Source of the DNA: Galaxea fascicularis
Taxonomy: Eukaryota > Cnidaria > Anthozoa > Scleractinia > Euphylliidae
Reading direction: 5' to 3'
NCBI GenBank assembly: GCA_948470475.1
Contig: OX419336.1
Span: 5,020,984-5,084,983 of the forward strand
DNA length: 64,000 nucleotides
Part shown: positions 36,401 through 50,456 of the stretch, in pieces
Numbering within the stretch: the first letter of the stretch is position 1
How the letters are laid out: the number at the start of each line of letters is the position of its first letter
Position numbers and translations under genes: made by a program
The notes under the pieces: generated by a model
What the model was told of the DNA's origin: nothing
The model's database searches: none
The model's input: only the letters and a program-made list of their open reading frames with translations

Positions 36401-39220
36401 AAACAGAAATTACCAGATGAAGATTGAAACAATGGTATTTGAATTTTGCTCCATTTTGGCCATTGACCAATTTCTATTGTTTCAGGAATCATAGGCGATT
36501 TTCTCGATGAATATAAGAGCTCTAGCCTTGTAACTTGGACCACAGGTTTATCTCATTGCCTTCTTTATACCCAGCAAGAACAATCCACCAAAATCCTGAT
36601 TGTCAAAGAGAAATTACCAGATGAAGATTGAAACAATGGTATTTGAATTTTGCTCGATTTTGGCCATTGACCAATTTCTATTGTTTCAAGAATCATAGGC
36701 ATTTTTCTCGGTTAATATATCAGCTCTAGCCTTGTCACTTGGACCACATGTTTATCTCATTGCCTTCTTTATACCCATCAAGAAAAATCAACCAAAATCC
36801 TGATTTTCAAAGAGAAATTACCAGATGAAGATTGAAACAATGGTATTTGAATTTTGCTCGATTTTGGCCATTGACCAATTTCTATTGTTTCAGGAATCAT
36901 AGGCGATTTTCTCGGTTAATATAAGAGCTCTAGCCTTGTAACTTGGACCACATGTTTATCTCATTGCCTTCTTTATACCCAGTAAGAACAATCCACCAAA
37001 ATCCTGATTTTCAAACACAAATTACCAGATGAAGATTGACACAATGGTATTTGAATTTTGCTCGATTTTGGCCATTGACCAATTTCTATTGTTTCAAGAA
37101 TCATAGGCGATTTTCTCGGTTAATATAAGAGCTCTAGCGTTGTAACTTGGACCACATGTTTATCGCATTGCCTTCTTTATACCCAGCAAGAAAAATCAAC
37201 CAAAATCCTGATTTTTAAACAGAAATTACCAGATGAAGATTGAAACAATGGTATTTGAATTTTGCTCGATTTTGGCCATTGACCAATTTCTATTGTTTCA
37301 AGAATCATAGGCGATTTTCTCGGTTAATATAAGAGCTCTAGCGTTGTAACTTGGACCACATGTTTATCTCATTGCCTTCTTTATACCCAGCAAGAAAAAT
37401 CAACCTTAATCCTGATTTTTAAAGAGAATTTACAACATGAAGATTGAAACAATGGTATTTGAATTTTGCTCGATTTTGGCCATTGACCAATTTCTATTGT
37501 TTCAAGAATCATAGGCGATTTTCTCGTTAATATATAAGCTCTAGCCTTGTAACTTGGACCACATGTTTATCTCATTGCCTTCTTTATACCCAGCAAGAAG
37601 AATCCACCAAAATCGTGATTTTAGAACAGAAATTACCAGATGAAGATTGAAACAATGGTATTTGAATTTTGCTCGATTTTGGCCATTGACCAATTTCTAT
37701 TGTTTCAGGAATCATAGGCGATTTTCTCGGATAATATAAGAGCTCTAGCGTTGTAACTTGGACCACATGTTTATCTCATTGCCTTCTTTATACCCACCAA
37801 GAACAATCCACCAAAATCCTCATTTTCAAAGAGAAATTACCAGATGAAGATTGAAACAATGGTATTTGAATTTTGCTCGATTTTGGCCATTGACCAATTT
37901 CTATTGTTTCAAGAATCATAGGCGATTTTCTCGGTTAATATAAGAGCTCTAGCCTTGTAACTTGGACCACATGTTTATCTCATTGCCTTCTTTATACCCA
38001 GTAAGAAGAATCAACCTTAATCCTGATTTTTAAAGAGAATTTACCACATGAAGATTGAAACAATGGTATTTGAATTTTGCTCGATTTTGGCCATTGACCA
38101 ATTTCTATTGTTTCAGGAATCACAGGCGATTTTCTCTGTTAATATAAGAGCTCTAGCGTTGTAACTTGGACCATATGTTTATCTCATTGCCTTCTTTATA
38201 CCCAGCAAGAAAAATCCACCAATTCCTGATTTTCAAACAGAAATTACCAGATGAAGATTGAAACAATGGTATTTGAATTTTGCTCGATTTTGGCCATTGT
38301 TCAATTTCTATTGTTTCAAGAATCATAGGCGATTTTCTCGGTTAATATAAGAGCTCTAGTAGTGTAACTTCGAACCACATGTTTATCTCATTGTGTTCTT
38401 TATACCCAGCAAGAAAAATCCACCAAAATCCTGATTTTCAAAGAGAAATTACCAGATGAAGATTGAAAAAATGGTATTTTAATTTTGCTTGATTTTGGCC
38501 ACTGACCAATTTCTATTGTTTCAAGAATCATAGGCGATTTTCTCGGTTAATATAAGAGCTCTAGTCTTGTAACTTGGACCACATGTTTATCTCATTGCCT
38601 TCTTTATACCCAGCAAGAACAATCCACCAATATTGATTTTTAAAGAAAAATTACCAGATGAAGATTGAAACAATGGTATTTGAATTTTGCTCGATTTTGG
38701 CCATTGACCAATTTCTATTGTTTCAAGAATCATAGGCGATTTTCTCGGTTAATATAAGAGCTCTAGCCTTGTAACTTGGACCACATGTTTATCTCATTGC
38801 CTTCTTTATACCCACTAAGAAGAATCAACCTTAATCCTGATTTTTAAAGAGAATTTGCCACATGAAGATTGAAACAATGGTATTTGAATTTTGCTCGATT
38901 TTGGCCATTGACCAATTTCTATTGTTTCAGGAATCACAGGCGATTTTCTCTGTTAATATAAGAGCTCTAGCGTTGTAACTTGGACCATATGTTTATCTCA
39001 TTGCCTTCTTTATACCCAGCAAGAAAAATCCACCAAAATCCTGATTTTCAAACAGAAATTACCAGATGAAGATTGAAACAATGGTATTTGAATTTTGCTC
39101 GATTTTGGCCATTGTTCAATTTCTATTGTTTCAAGAATCATAGGCGATTTTCTCGGTTAATATAAGAGCTCTAGTGGTGTAACTTCGAACCACATGTTTA
39201 TCTCATTGTGTTCTTTATAC
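30410..39220 (+). repeat. Local monomer subfamily with TTCGAACC and TGTGTTC changes
   Basis: Several monomers confined to this region share linked changes: TCTAGTG(T or G)TGTAAC, a 1-bp longer TTCGAACC in place of TTGGACC, and usually CATTGTGTTC. Examples are near 30,410, 34,275, 34,480, 34,885, 35,705, 36,105, 38,355 and 39,175, interspersed with ordinary monomers. This indicates local spread of one variant. Confidence 0.75.
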
Positions 39221-39625
39221 CCAGCAAGAAAAATCCACCAAAATCCTGATTTTCAAAGAGAAATTACCAGATGAAGATTGAAAAAATTGTATTTTAATTT
39301 TGCTTGATTTTGGCCACTGACCAATTTCTATTGTTTCAAGAATCATAGGCGATTTTCTCGGTTAATATAAGAGCTCTAGTCTTGTAACTTGGACCACATG
39401 TTTATCTCATTGCCTTCTTTATACCCAGCAAGAACAATCCACCAATATTGATTTTTAAAGAAAAATTACCAGATGAAGATTGAAACAATGGTATTTGAAT
39501 TTTGCTCGATTTTGGCCATTGACCAATTTCTATTGTTTCAAGAATCATAGGCGATTTTCTCGGTTAATATAAGAGCTCTAGCCTTGTAACTTGGACCACA
39601 TGTTTATCTCATTTCCTTCTTTATA
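37850..39625 (+). repeat. 4-monomer (about 815-bp) tandem duplication
   Basis: Rare variants occur twice, about 815 bp apart: AAGAAGAATCAACCTTAATC with GAGAATTT(A or G)CC, GGCCATTGTTCAATTTC, GTATTTTAATTTTGCTTG with GGCCACTGACC, and CCACCAATATTG (TATTG at 38,631 and 39,446). Copy 1 additionally has a shortened CCACCAATTCCTG that copy 2 lacks. Confidence 0.82.
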
Positions 39626-41489
39626 CCCAGCAAGAAGAATCCACCAAGATCCTGATTTTCAAAGAGAAATTACCAAATGAATATTCAAACAATGGTATTT
39701 GAATTTTGCTCGATTTTGGCCATTGACCAATTTCTATTGTTTCAAGAATCATAGGCGATTTTTTCGGTTAATATAAGAGCTCTAGCCTTGTAACTTGGAC
39801 CACATGTTTATCTCATTGTCTACTTTATACTCAGCAAGAAAAATCCACCAAAATCCTGATTTTCAAAGAGAAATTACCAGATGAAGATTGAAACAATGGT
39901 ATTTGAATTTTGCTCGATTTTGGCCATTGACCAATTTCTATTGTTTCAGGAATCATAGGCGATTTTCTCAGTTAATATAAGAGCTCTAGCCTTGTAACTT
40001 GGACCACATGTTAATCTCATTGTCTTTTTTATACCCTGCAAGAAGAATCAACCAAAATCGTGATTTTCAAAGAGAAATTACCAGATGAAGATTGAAACAA
40101 TGGTATTTGAATTTTGCTCGATTTTGGCCATTGACCAATTTCTATTGTTTCAAGAATCATAGGCGATTTTCTCGGTTAATATAAGAGCTGTAGCGTTGTA
40201 ACTTGGACCACATGTTTATCTCATTACCTTCTTTATACCCAGCAAGAAAAATCCACCAAAATCCTGATTTTCAAAGAGAAATTACCAGATGAAGATTGAA
40301 ACAATGGTATTTGAATTTTGCTCGATTTTGGCCATTGACCAATTTCTATTGTTTCAGGAATCATAGGCGATTTTCTTGGTTAATATAAAAGCTCTAGCCT
40401 TGTAACTTGGACCACATGTTTATCTCATTGCCTTCTTTATACCCAGCAAGAAAAGCCACCAAAATCCTGATTTTCAAAGAGAAATTACCAGATGAAGATT
40501 GAAACAATGGTATTTGAATTTTGCTCGATTTTGGCCATTGACCAATTTCTATTGTTTCAAGAATCATAGGCGATTTTCTCGGTTAATAAATAAGCTCTAG
40601 CGTTGTAACTTGGACCACATGTTTATCTCATTGCCTTCTTTATACCCAGTAAGAACAATCCACCAAAATCCTGATTTTCAAACAGAAATTACCAGATGAA
40701 GATTGAAACAATGGTATTTGAATTTTGCTCGATTTTGGCCATTGACCAATTTCTATTGTTTCAAGAATCATAGGCGATTTTCTCAGTTAATATAAGAGCT
40801 CTAGCGTTGTAACTTGGACCACATGTTTATCTCATTGCCTTCTTTATACCCAGCAAGAAGAATCAACGTTAATCCTGATTTTCAAAGAGAAATTACCAGA
40901 TGAAGATTGAAACAATGGTATTTGAATTTTGCTCGATTTTGGCCATTGACCAATTTCTATTGTTTCAAGAATCATAGGCGATTTTCTCGGTTAATATAAG
41001 AGCTCTAGCGTTGTAACTTGGACCACATGTTTATCTCATTGCCTTCTTTATACCCAGCAAGAAAAATCCACCAAAATTTTGATTTTGAAAGAAAAATTAC
41101 CAGACAAAGATTGAAACAATGGTATTTGAATTTTGCTCGATTTTGGCCATTGACCAATTTCTATTGTTTCAAGAATCATAGGCGATTTTCTCGGTTAATA
41201 TAAGAGCTCTAGCGTTGTAACTTGGACCACATGTTTATCTCATTGCCTTCTTTATACCCAGCAAGAACAATCCACCAAAATCCTGATTTTCAAACAGAAA
41301 TTATCAGATGAAGATTGAAACAATGGTATTTGAATTTTGCTCGATTTTGGCCATTGACCAATTTCTATTGTTTCAAGAATCATAGGCGATTTTCTCGGTT
41401 AATATAAGAGCTCTAGCGTTGTAACTTGGACCACATGTTTATCTCATTGCCTTCTTTATACCCAGCAAGGAGAATCAACCTTAATCCTG

Positions 41490-44400
41490 ATTTTCAAAGA
41501 GAAATTACCAGATGCAGATTGAAACAATGGTATTTGAATTTTGCTCGATTTTGGCCATTGACCAATTTCTATTGTTTCAAGAATCATAGGCGATTTTCTC
41601 GGTTAATATAAGAGCTCTAGCGTTGTAACTTGGACCACATGTTTATCTCATTACCTTCTTTATACCCAGCAAGAAGAATCCACCAAAATCCTGATTTTAG
41701 AACAGAAATTACCAGATGAAGATTGAAACAATGGTATTTGAATTTTCCTCGATTTTGGCCATTCACCAATTTCTATTGTTTCAGGAATCATAGGCGATTT
41801 TCTCGGATAATATAAGAGCTCTAGCGTTGTAACTTGGACCACATGTTTATCTCATTGCCTTTTTTATACCCAGCAAGAACAATCCACCAAAATCCTGATT
41901 TTCAAAGAGAAATTACCAGATGAAGATTGAAACAATGGTATTTGAATTTTGCTCGATTTTGGCCATTGACCAATTTCTATTGTTTCAAGAATCATAGGCG
42001 ATTTTCTCGGTTAATATAAGAGCTCTAGCGTTGTAACTTGGACCACATGTTTATCTCATTGCCTTCTTTATACCCAGCAAGAACAGCCACCAAAATCCTG
42101 ATTTTCAAAGAGAAATTACCAGATGCAGATTGAAACAATGGTATTTGAATTTTGCTCGATTTTGGCCATTGACCAATTTCTATTGTTTCAAGAATCATAG
42201 GCGATTTTCTCGGTTAATATAAGAGCTCTAGCGTTGTAACTTGGACCACATGTTTATCTCATTGCCTTCTTTATACCCAGCAAGAAGAATCAACCTTAAT
42301 CCTGATTTTCAAAGAGAAATTACCAGATGAAGATTGAAACAATGGTATTTGAATTTTGCTCGATTTTGGCCATTGACCAATTTCTATTGTTTCAAGAATC
42401 ATAGGCGATTTTCTCGGTTAATATAAGAGCTCTAGTCTTGTAACTTGGACCACATGTTTATCTCATTGCTTTCTTTATACCCAGCAAGAAGAATCCACCA
42501 AACTCGTGATTTTAGAACAGAAATTACCAGATGAAGATTGAAACAATGGTATTTGAATTTTGCTCGATTTTGGCCATTGACCAATTTCTATTGTTTCAAG
42601 AATCATAGGCGATTTTCTCGGTTAATATAAGAGCTCTAGCCTTGTAACTTGGACCACATGTTTATCTCATTGCCTTCTTTATACCCAGCAAGAAGAATCA
42701 ACCTTAATCCTGATTTTCAAAGAGAAATTACCACATGAAGATTGAAACAATGGTATTTGAATTTTGCTCGATTTTGGCCATTGACCAATTTCTATTGTTT
42801 CAAGAATCATAGGCGATTTTCTCGGTTAATATAAGAGCTCTAGCGTTGTAACTTGGACCACATGTTTATCTCATTGCTTTCTTTATAGCCAGCAAGAAAA
42901 ATCAACCATAATCCTGATTTTCAAAGAGAAATTACCAGATGAAGATTGAAACAATGGTATTTGAATTTTGCTCGATTTTGGCCATTGACCAATTTCTATT
43001 GTTTCAAGAATCATAGGCGATTTTCTCGGTTAATATAAGAGCTCTAGCGTTGTAACTTGGACCACATGTTTATCTCATTGCCTTCTTTAAACCCAGCAAA
43101 AAGAATCCACCAAAATCGTGATTTTAGAACAGAAATTACCAGATGAAGATTGAAACAATGGTATTTGAATTTTGCTCGATTTTGGCCATTGACCAATTTC
43201 TATTGTATCAAGAATCTTAGGCAATTTTCTCGGTTAATATAAGAGCTCTAGCGTTGTAACTTGGACCACATGTTTATCTCATTGCCTTCTTTATACCCAG
43301 CAAGAAAAACCCACCAAAATCCTGATTTTCAAAGAGAAATTACCAGATGAAGATTGAAACAATGGTATTTGAATTTTGCTCGATTTTGGCCATTGACCAA
43401 TTTCTATTGTTTCAAGAATCATAGGCGATTTTCTCGGTTAATATAAGAGCTCTAGCGTTGTAACTTGGACCACATGTTTATCTCATTGCCTTCTTTATAT
43501 CCAGCAAGAACAGCCACCAAAATCCGGATTTTCAAAGAGAAATTACCAGATGAAGATTGAAACAATGGTATTTGAATTTTGCTCGATTTTGGCTATTGAC
43601 CAATTTCTATTGTTTCAAGAATCATAGGCGATTTTCTCGGTTAATATAAGAGCTCTAGCGTTGTAACTTGGACCACATGTTTATCTCATTGCCTTCTTTA
43701 TACCCAGCAAGAAAAATCCACCAAAAGCCTGATTTTCAAAGAGAAATTACCAGATGAAGATTGAAACAATGGTATTTGAATTTTGCTCGATTTTGGCCAT
43801 TGACCAATTTCTATTGTTTCAAGAATCATAGGCGATTTTCTCGGATAATATAAGAGCTCTAGCGTTGTAACTTGGACCACATGTTTATCTCATTGCCTTC
43901 TTTATACCCAGCAACAAAAATCCACCAAAATCCTGATTTTCAAACAGAAATTACCAGATGAAGATTGAAACAATAATATTTGAATTTTGCTCGATTTTGG
44001 CCATTGACCAATTTCTATTGTTTCAAGAATCATAGGCGATTTTCTCGGTTAATATAAGAGCTCTAGCGTTGTAACTTGGACCACATGTTTATCTCATTGC
44101 CTTCTTTATACCCAGCAAGAAGAATCCACCAAAATCATGATTTTCAAAGAGAAATTACCAGATGAAGATTGAAACAATGGTATTTGAATTTTGCTCGATT
44201 TTGGCCATTGACCAATTTCTATTGTTTCAAGAATCATAGGCGATTTTCTCGGTTAATATAAGAGCTCTAGCGTTGTAACTTGGACCACATGTTTATCTAA
44301 TTGCCTTCTTTATACCCAGCAAGAACAGCCACCAAAATCCTGATTTTCAAAGAGAAATTACCAGATGAAGATTGAAACAATGGTATTTGAATTTTGCTCG

Positions 44401-47400
44401 ATTTTGGCCATTGACCAATTTCTATTGTTTCAAGAATCATAGGCGATTTTCTCGGTTAATATAAGAGCTCTAGCGTTGTAACTTGGACCACATGTTTATC
44501 TCATTGCCTTCTTTATACCCAGCAAGAAAAATCCACCAAAAGCCTGATTTTAGAACAGAAATTACCAGATGAAGATTGAAACAATAATATTTGAATTTTG
44601 CTCGATTTTGGCCATTGACCAATTTCTATTGTTTCAAGAATCATAGGCGATTTTCTCGGTTAATATAAGAGCTCTAGCGTTGTAACTTGGACCACATGTT
44701 TATCTCATTGCCTTCTTTATACCCAGCAAGAAGAATCAACCTTAATCCTGATTTTCAAAGAGAAATTACCACATGAAGATTGAAACAATGGTATTTGAAT
44801 TTTGCTCGATTTTGGCCATTGACCAATTTCTATTGTTTCAAGAATCATAGGCGATTTTCTCGGTTAATATAAGAGCTCTAGCCTTGTAACTTGGACCACA
44901 TGTTTATCTCATTGCCTTCTTTATACCCAGCAAGAACAGCCACCAAAATCCTGATTTTCAAAGAGAAATTACCAGATGCAGATTGAAACAATGGTATTTG
45001 AATTTTGCTCGATTTTGGCCATTGACCAATTTCTATTGTTTCAAGAATCATAGGCGATTTTCTCGGTTAATATAAGAGCTCTAGCGTTGTAACTTGGACC
45101 ACATGTTTATCTCATTGCCTTCTTTATACCCAGCAAGAACAGCCACAAAAATCCTGATTATCAAAGAGAAATTACCAGATGCAGATTGAAACAATGGTAT
45201 TTGAATTTTGCTCGATTTTGGCCATTGACCAATTTCTATTTTTTCAAGAATCATAGGCGATTTTCTCGGTTAATATAAGAGCTCTAGCGTTGTAACTTGG
45301 ACCACATGTTTATCTCATTGCCTTCTTTATACCCAGCAAGAAGAATCAACCTTAATCCTGATTTTCAAAGAGAAATTACCAGATGCAGATTGAAACAATG
45401 GTATTTGAATTGTGCTCGATTTTGGCCATTGACCAATTTCTATTGTTTCAAGAATCATAGGCGATTTTCTCGGTTAATATAAGAGCTCTAGCGTTGTAAC
45501 TTGGACCACATGTTTATCTCATTGCCTTCTTTATACCCAGCAAGAAGAATCAACCTTAATCCTGATTTTCAAAGAGAAATTACCAGATGAAGATTGAAAC
45601 AATGGTATTCGAATTTTGCTTGATTTTGGCCATTGACCAATTTCTATTGTTTCAAGAATCATAGGCGATTTTCTCGGTTAATATAAGAGCTCTAGCGTTG
45701 TAACTTGGACCACATGTTTATCTCATTGCTTTCTTTATACCCAGCAAGAAGAATCAACCAAACTCGTGATTTTAGAACAGAAATTACCAGATGAAGATTG
45801 AAACAATGGTATTTGAATTTTGCTCGATTTTGGCCATTGACCAATTTCTATTGTTTCAGGAATCATAGGCGATTTTCTCGGATAATATAAGAGCTCTAGC
45901 GTTGTAACTTGGACCACATGTTTATCTCATTGCCTTCTTTATACCCAGCAAGAACAATCCACCAAAATCCTGATTTTCAAAGAGAAATTACCAGATGCAG
46001 ATTGAAACAATGGTATTTGAATTTTGCTCGATTTTGGCCATTGACCAATTTCTATTGTTTCAAGAATCATAGGCGATTTTCTCGGTTAATATAAGAGCTC
46101 TAGCGTTGTAACTTGGACCACATGTTTATCTCATTACCTTCTTTATACCCAGCAAGAAGAATCCACCAAAATCCTGATTTTAGAACAGAAATTACCAGAT
46201 GAAGATTGAAACAATGGTATTTGAATTTTCCTCGATTTTGGCCATTCACCAATTTCTATTGTTTCAGGAATCATAGGCGATTTTCTCGGATAATATAAGA
46301 GCTCTAGCGTTGTAACTTGGACCACATGTTTATCTCATTGCCTTTTTTATACCCAGCAAGAACAATCCACCAAAATCCTGATTTTCAAAGAGAAATTACC
46401 AGATGAAGATTGAAACAATGGTATTTGAATTTTGCTCGATTTTGGCCATTGACCAATTTCTATTGTTTCAAGAATCATAGGCGATTTTCTCGGTTAATAT
46501 AAGAGCTCTAGCGTTGTAACTTGGACCACATGTTTATCTCATTGCCTTCTTTATACCCAGCAAGAACAGCCACCAAAATCCTGATTTTCAAAGAGAAATT
46601 ACCAGATGCAGATTGAAACAATGGTATTTGAATTTTGCTCGATTTTGGCCATTGACCAATTTCTATTGTTTCAAGAATCATAGGCGATTTTCTCGGTTAA
46701 TATAAGAGCTCTAGCGTTGTAACTTGGACCACATGTTTATCTCATTGCCTTCTTTATACCCAGCAAGAAGAATCAACCTTAATCCTGATTTTCAAAGAGA
46801 AATTACCAGATGAAGATTGAAACAATGGTATTTGAATTTTGCTCGATTTTGGCCATTGACCAATTTCTATTGTTTCAAGAATCATAGGCGATTTTCTCGG
46901 TTAATATAAGAGCTCTAGTCTTGTAACTTGGACCACATGTTTATCTCATTGCTTTCTTTATACCCAGCAAGAAGAATCCACCAAACTCGTGATTTTAGAA
47001 CAGAAATTACCAGATGAAGATTGAAACAATGGTATTTGAATTTTGCTCGATTTTGGCCATTGACCAATTTCTATTGTTTCAAGAATCATAGGCGATTTTC
47101 TCGGTTAATATAAGAGCTCTAGCCTTGTAACTTGGACCACATGTTTATCTCATTGCCTTCTTTATACCCAGCAAGAAGAATCAACCTTAATCCTGATTTT
47201 CAAAGAGAAATTACCACATGAAGATTGAAACAATGGTATTTGAATTTTGCTCGATTTTGGCCATTGACCAATTTCTATTGTTTCAAGAATCATAGGCGAT
47301 TTTCTCGGTTAATATAAGAGCTCTAGCGTTGTAACTTGGACCACATGTTTATCTCATTGCTTTCTTTATAGCCAGCAAGAAAAATCAACCATAATCCTGA

Positions 47401-50400
47401 TTTTCAAAGAGAAATTACCAGATGAAGATTGAAACAATGGTATTTGAATTTTGCTCGATTTTGGCCATTGACCAATTTCTATTGTTTCAAGAATCATAGG
47501 CGATTTTCTCGGTTAATATAAGAGCTCTAGCGTTGTAACTTGGACCACATGTTTATCTCATTGCCTTCTTTAAACCCAGCAAAAAGAATCCACCAAAATC
47601 GTGATTTTAGAACAGAAATTACCAGATGAAGATTGAAACAATGGTATTTGAATTTTGCTCGATTTTGGCCATTGACAAATTTCTATTGTATCAAGAATCT
47701 TAGGCAATTTTCTCGGTTAATATAAGAGCTCTAGCGTTGTAACTTGGACCACATGTTTATCTCATTGCCTTCTTTATACCCAGCAAGAAAAACCCACCAA
47801 AATCCTGATTTTCAAAGAGAAATTACCAGATGAAGATTGAAACAATGGTATTTGAATTTTGCTCGATTTTGGCCATTGACCAATTTCTATTGTTTCAAGA
47901 ATCATAGGCGATTTTCTCGGTTAATATAAGAGCTCTAGCGTTGTAACTTGGACCACATGTTTATCTCATTGCCTTCTTTATATCCAGCAAGAACAGCCAC
48001 CAAAATCCGGATTTTCAAAGAGAAATTACCAGATGAAGATTGAAACAATGGTATTTGAATTTTGCTCGATTTTGGCTATTGACCAATTTCTATTGTTTCA
48101 AGAATCATAGGCGATTTTCTCGGTTAATATAAGAGCTCTAGCGTTGTAACTTGGACCACATGTTTATCTCATTGCCTTCTTTATACCCAGCAAGAAAAAT
48201 CCACCAAAAGCCTGATTTTCAAAGAGAAATTACCAGATGAAGATTGAAACAATGGTATTTGAATTTTGCTCGATTTTGGCCATTGACCAATTTCTATTGT
48301 TTCAAGAATCATAGGCGATTTTCTCGGATAATATAAGAGCTCTAGCGTTGTAACTTGGACCACATGTTTATCTCATTGCCTTTTTTATACCCAGCAACAA
48401 AAATCCACCAAAATCCTGATTTTCAAACAGAAATTACCAGATGAAGATTGAAACAATAATATTTGAATTTTGCTCGATTTTGGCCATTGACCAATTTCTA
48501 TTGTTTCAAGAATCATAGGCGATTTTCTCGGTTAATATAAGAGCTCTAGCGTTGTAACTTGGACCACATGTTTATCTCATTGCCTTCTTTATACCCAGCA
48601 AGAAGAATCCACCAAAATCATGATTTTCAAAGAGAAATTACCAGATGAAGATTGAAACAATGGTATTTGAATTTTGCTCGATTTTGGCCATTGACCAATT
48701 TCTATTGTTTCAAGAATCATAGGCGATTTTCTCGGTTAATATAAGAGCTCTAGCGTTGTAACTTGGACCACATGTTTATCTAATTGCCTTCTTTATACCC
48801 AGCAAGAACAGCCACCAAAATCCTGATTTTCAAAGAGAAATTACCAGATGAAGATTGAAACAATGGTATTTGAATTTTGCTCGATTTTGGCCATTGACCA
48901 ATTTCTATTGTTTCAAGAATCATAGGCGATTTTCTCGGTTAATATAAGAGCTCTAGCGTTGTAACTTGGACCACATGTTTATCTCATTGCCTTCTTTATA
49001 CCCAGCAAGAAAAATCCACCAAAAGCCTGATTTTAGAACAGAAATTACCAGATGAAGATTGAAACAATAATATTTGAATTTTGCTCGATTTTGGCCATTG
49101 ACCAATTTCTATTGTTTCAAGAATCATAGGCGATTTTCTCGGTTAATATAAGAGCTCTAGCGTTGTAACTTGGACCACATGTTTATCTCATTGCCTTCTT
49201 TATACCCAGCAAGAAGAATCAACCTTAATCCTGATTTTCAAAGAGAAATTACCACATGAAGATTGAAACAATGGTATTTGAATTTTGCTCGATTTTGGCC
49301 ATTGACCAATTTCTATTGTTTCAAGAATCATAGGCGATTTTCTCGGTTAATATAAGAGCTCTAGCCTTGTAACTTGGACCACATGTTTATCTCATTGCCT
49401 TCTTTATACCCAGCAAGAACAGCCACCAAAATCCTGATTTTCAAAGAGAAATTACCAGATGCAGATTGAAACAATGGTATTTGAATTTTGCTCGATTTTG
49501 GCCATTGACCAATTTCTATTGTTTCAAGAATCATAGGCGATTTTCTCGGTTAATATAAGAGCTCTAGCGTTGTAACTTGGACCACATGTTTATCTCATTG
49601 CCTTCTTTATACCCAGCAAGAACAGCCACAAAAATCCTGATTATCAAAGAGAAATTACCAGATGCAGATTGAAACAATGGTATTTGAATTTTGCTCGATT
49701 TTGGCCATTGACCAATTTCTATTTTTTCAAGAATCATAGGCGATTTTCTCGGTTAATATAAGAGCTCTAGCGTTGTAACTTGGACCACATGTTTATCTCA
49801 TTGCCTTCTTTATACCCAGCAAGAAGAATCAACCTTAATCCTGATTTTCAAAGAGAAATTACCAGATGCAGATTGAAACAATGGTATTTGAATTGTGCTC
49901 GATTTTGGCCATTGACCAATTTCTATTGTTTCAAGAATCATAGGCGATTTTCTCGGTTAATATAAGAGCTCTAGCGTTGTAACTTGGACCACATGTTTAT
50001 CTCATTGCCTTCTTTATACCCAGCAAGAAGAATCAACCTTAATCCTGATTTTCAAAGAGAAATTACCAGATGAAGATTGAAACAATGGTATTCGAATTTT
50101 GCTTGATTTTGGCCATTGACCAATTTCTATTGTTTCAAGAATCATAGGCGATTTTCTCGGTTAATATAAGAGCTCTAGCGTTGTAACTTGGACCACATGT
50201 TTATCTCTTTGCTTTCTTTATACCCAGCAAGAAGAATCAACCAAACTCGTGATTTTAGAACAGAAATTACCAGATGAAGATTGAAACAATGGTATTTGAA
50301 TTTTGCTCGATTTTGGCCATTGACCAATTTCTATTGTTTCAGGAATCATAGGCGATTTTCTCGGATAATATAAGAGCTCTAGCGTTGTAACTTGGACCAC

Positions 50401-50456
50401 ATGTTTATCTCATTGCCTTCTTTATACCCAGCAAGAACAATCCACCAAAATCCTGA
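41490..50456 (+). repeat. 22-monomer (4,483-bp) tandem duplication, two copies
   Basis: A long series of unusual variants recurs 4,483 bp apart (22 x 204 minus 5). Examples: TTTTCCTCG with GGCCATTCACC (about 41,745 and 46,228), TTATAGCCAGC (42,885 and 47,368), TTTAAACCCAGC (43,087 and 47,570), TGTATCAAGAATCTTAGGCA (43,204 and 47,687), AAAATCCGGATT (about 43,515 and 47,998), and ATTTTTTCAAG (about 45,238 and 49,721). The copies differ at only a few sites that I noticed, such as GACAAATTT at 47,677 and CTCTTTGC at 50,206. Copy 1 is about 41,490-45,972 and copy 2 about 45,973-50,456. Confidence 0.9.
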
